From: Paenibacillus dendritiformis
GTDB taxonomy: Bacteria > Bacillota > Bacilli > Paenibacillales > Paenibacillaceae
Assembly: GCF_015845845.1 (NCBI RefSeq)
Contig: NZ_LDIG01000198.1
Span: forward strand, 1-50,398
Reading direction: 5' to 3'
Length of the DNA: 50,398 bases
Of the stretch, positions 49,488-50,398 are shown one piece after another. The stretch's first letter is position 1; each line of letters starts with the position of its first letter. The position numbers and the translations under genes are program-made. A model generated the notes under the pieces. It was not told the DNA's origin and did no database searches. It worked only from the letters and a program-made list of their open reading frames with translations.

Positions 49488-50398
49488 GTGCGCCCAGCAT
49501 GGGCGCTATCTCTAGGGTTCAAGTCCCGAACGGTGAAGGCAGTAGTAGCCGTAGCTTAAGACAAGGGTGTCGACCGTGAGGTCGAATCTGAAGGAAGTCG
49601 GCGGCAAATCTCCGGTCTGAGGAACACGAACTTCATATAAGGCTAGCGCATGTTGGATGAGGTTGCCAAACAAACCAAAGTCCTTACTGCCGAAGGCATG
49701 CGAAAGTAAATGAAGCAGATAGATGGAGAGGAAGATAGCGCTCTTACCTGGGGAGATCTGTATGAACGCAGAGTAACTCTGTAAATCTGCCTGTGAAGGC
49801 AGACTGAACATACAGAAGTCAGCAGAGGTCATAGTACGACGGTTGTGACGTCAACGGTCGGAAGGACTGAACATGTTATAGGAATTGAACAACTTGGATT
49901 TCGAATGTAAGCAATGAAGGCAGACAATCTCCTGTTTTTATTCTCGGAGACCTATCTGGGGAAGTAGCGGTGAATACGCAAGGGTATCCAGAAGGGCTGA
50001 GCTTACAGCGGCATGAACAGAAGAACAATTCACGCGAGGAGTATGTCACGAATGATGGAGTTGCTGTTGTCACGGGAAAACTTGCTAACTGCACTGAAAC
50101 GTGTGGAGGAGAACAAAGGAAGCCACGGCGTAGACGGAATGGCCGTAAAAGAGTTACGAGCCCACATCCTGCAAAACTGGCAAGAAATCCGTCACCGCTT
50201 GAAAGAGGGAACCTATGAGCCAAGTCCAGTCCGTCGGGTCGAAATCCCGAAACCGAACGGGGGAGTTCGGCTATTAGGCATACCAACCGTGACAGACCGA
50301 TTCATTCAACAAGCAATAACGCAAGTATTGACACCGGTGTTTGACCCTGCATTTTCCGAACATAGCTATGGGTTTCGTCCGCGCAGACGAGGCCATGA
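49488..50398 (+). mobile_element. Group IIC intron, 5-prime part, runs off right edge
   Basis: The intron starts at GTGCGCCC (49488). The following text closely matches bacterial class C introns such as GsI-IIC as I remember it: a GGGTTCAAGTCCCGAAC block, GTGAAGGCAG, CAAGGGTGTC, TCTGAAGGAAG, CGGTCTGAGGAACACGAACT, GCCAAACAAA, GTAAATGAAGCAGAT and AGAAGTCAGCAGAGGTCATA. These form ribozyme domains I to III. The maturase frame lies in domain IV from 50013. Domains V and VI and the 3-prime end are outside the window. About 525 bases (49488-50012) are structural RNA without a gene. Confidence 0.88.
50013..50398 (+). CDS. ltrA: Group II intron reverse transcriptase/maturase, N-terminal part
   Basis: The frame from ATG 50013 stays open to the window end, giving 128 residues. 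MELLLSRENLLTALKRVEEN then KGSHGVDGM and EIPKPNGGVRLLGIPTVTDR are reverse transcriptase blocks 0 and 1-2 of the class C intron enzymes, and YGFRPRRRGH is the start of block 2a. The remaining RT, maturase and (absent in this class) endonuclease domains lie beyond 50398. It makes a cDNA of, and helps fold, its host intron. Ribosome binding site is weak. Confidence 0.88.
   Translation, partial: MNRRTIHARSMSRMMELLLSRENLLTALKRVEENKGSHGVDGMAVKELRAHILQNWQEIRHRLKEGTYEPSPVRRVEIPKPNGGVRLLGIPTVTDRFIQQAITQVLTPVFDPAFSEHSYGFRPRRRGH

Noticed and set aside
1-50398. CRISPR arrays, tRNA or rRNA genes, prophage genes
   Set aside because: No regularly spaced repeats with unique spacers, no tRNA cloverleaf or rRNA sequence, and no phage structural genes were seen.

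Overview
The window looks like chromosomal DNA of a Paenibacillus-type Bacillales (moderately GC-rich, strong AGGAGG ribosome binding sites, frequent TTG and GTG starts). The family assignments rest on protein motifs read by eye; no database search was run. The species cannot be named from the sequence alone.

Left part (1-14.4 kb): a truncated IS4-like transposase and two kinds of intergenic repeat, then housekeeping and accessory genes. These are an aldehyde dehydrogenase, a metallophosphoesterase, a frameshifted MerR regulator followed by a MerR-type operator and a trmO gene, a PHP-family histidinol phosphatase, a LysR regulator, an internally deleted DUF4127 gene, a UMF1-type MFS transporter, a Ca2+-type P-type ATPase and a zinc-dependent phospholipase C-like protein.

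Carbohydrate locus (14.5-24.3 kb): a YesM/YesN-type two-component system, a cre site, a CUT1-type ABC importer (binding lipoprotein plus two permeases, no ATPase), a sulfatase and a GH125 exo-alpha-mannosidase. Together they suggest uptake and trimming of a mannose-containing, possibly sulfated glycan. After it come a methyl-accepting chemotaxis protein with a sigma-D-like promoter, a CheX-like phosphatase, an SDR, a DUF2573 protein and a DEVD-box RNA helicase.

Central curiosity (30.6-41.95 kb): a head-to-tail array of eight paralogous solute-binding lipoproteins (A to H below) with no permease or ATPase of importer type beside them. Five look intact (A, B, C, E, G) and three are broken (D, F, H). 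Seven of eight start with GTG or TTG. The first junctions carry one conserved terminator-like hairpin, and three copies share a near-identical promoter. This is the best candidate for an undescribed system.

Right part (42.1-50.4 kb): ecsA-ecsB, then a gluconeogenesis control island: glpX, a CcpN-box-containing intergenic region, a small SR1P-like peptide gene with a structured leader, an unknown gene, ccpN and the PPDK regulator yqfL. A YceM-like oxidoreductase follows, and a group IIC intron inserted just past a 13-bp stem-loop runs off the right edge.
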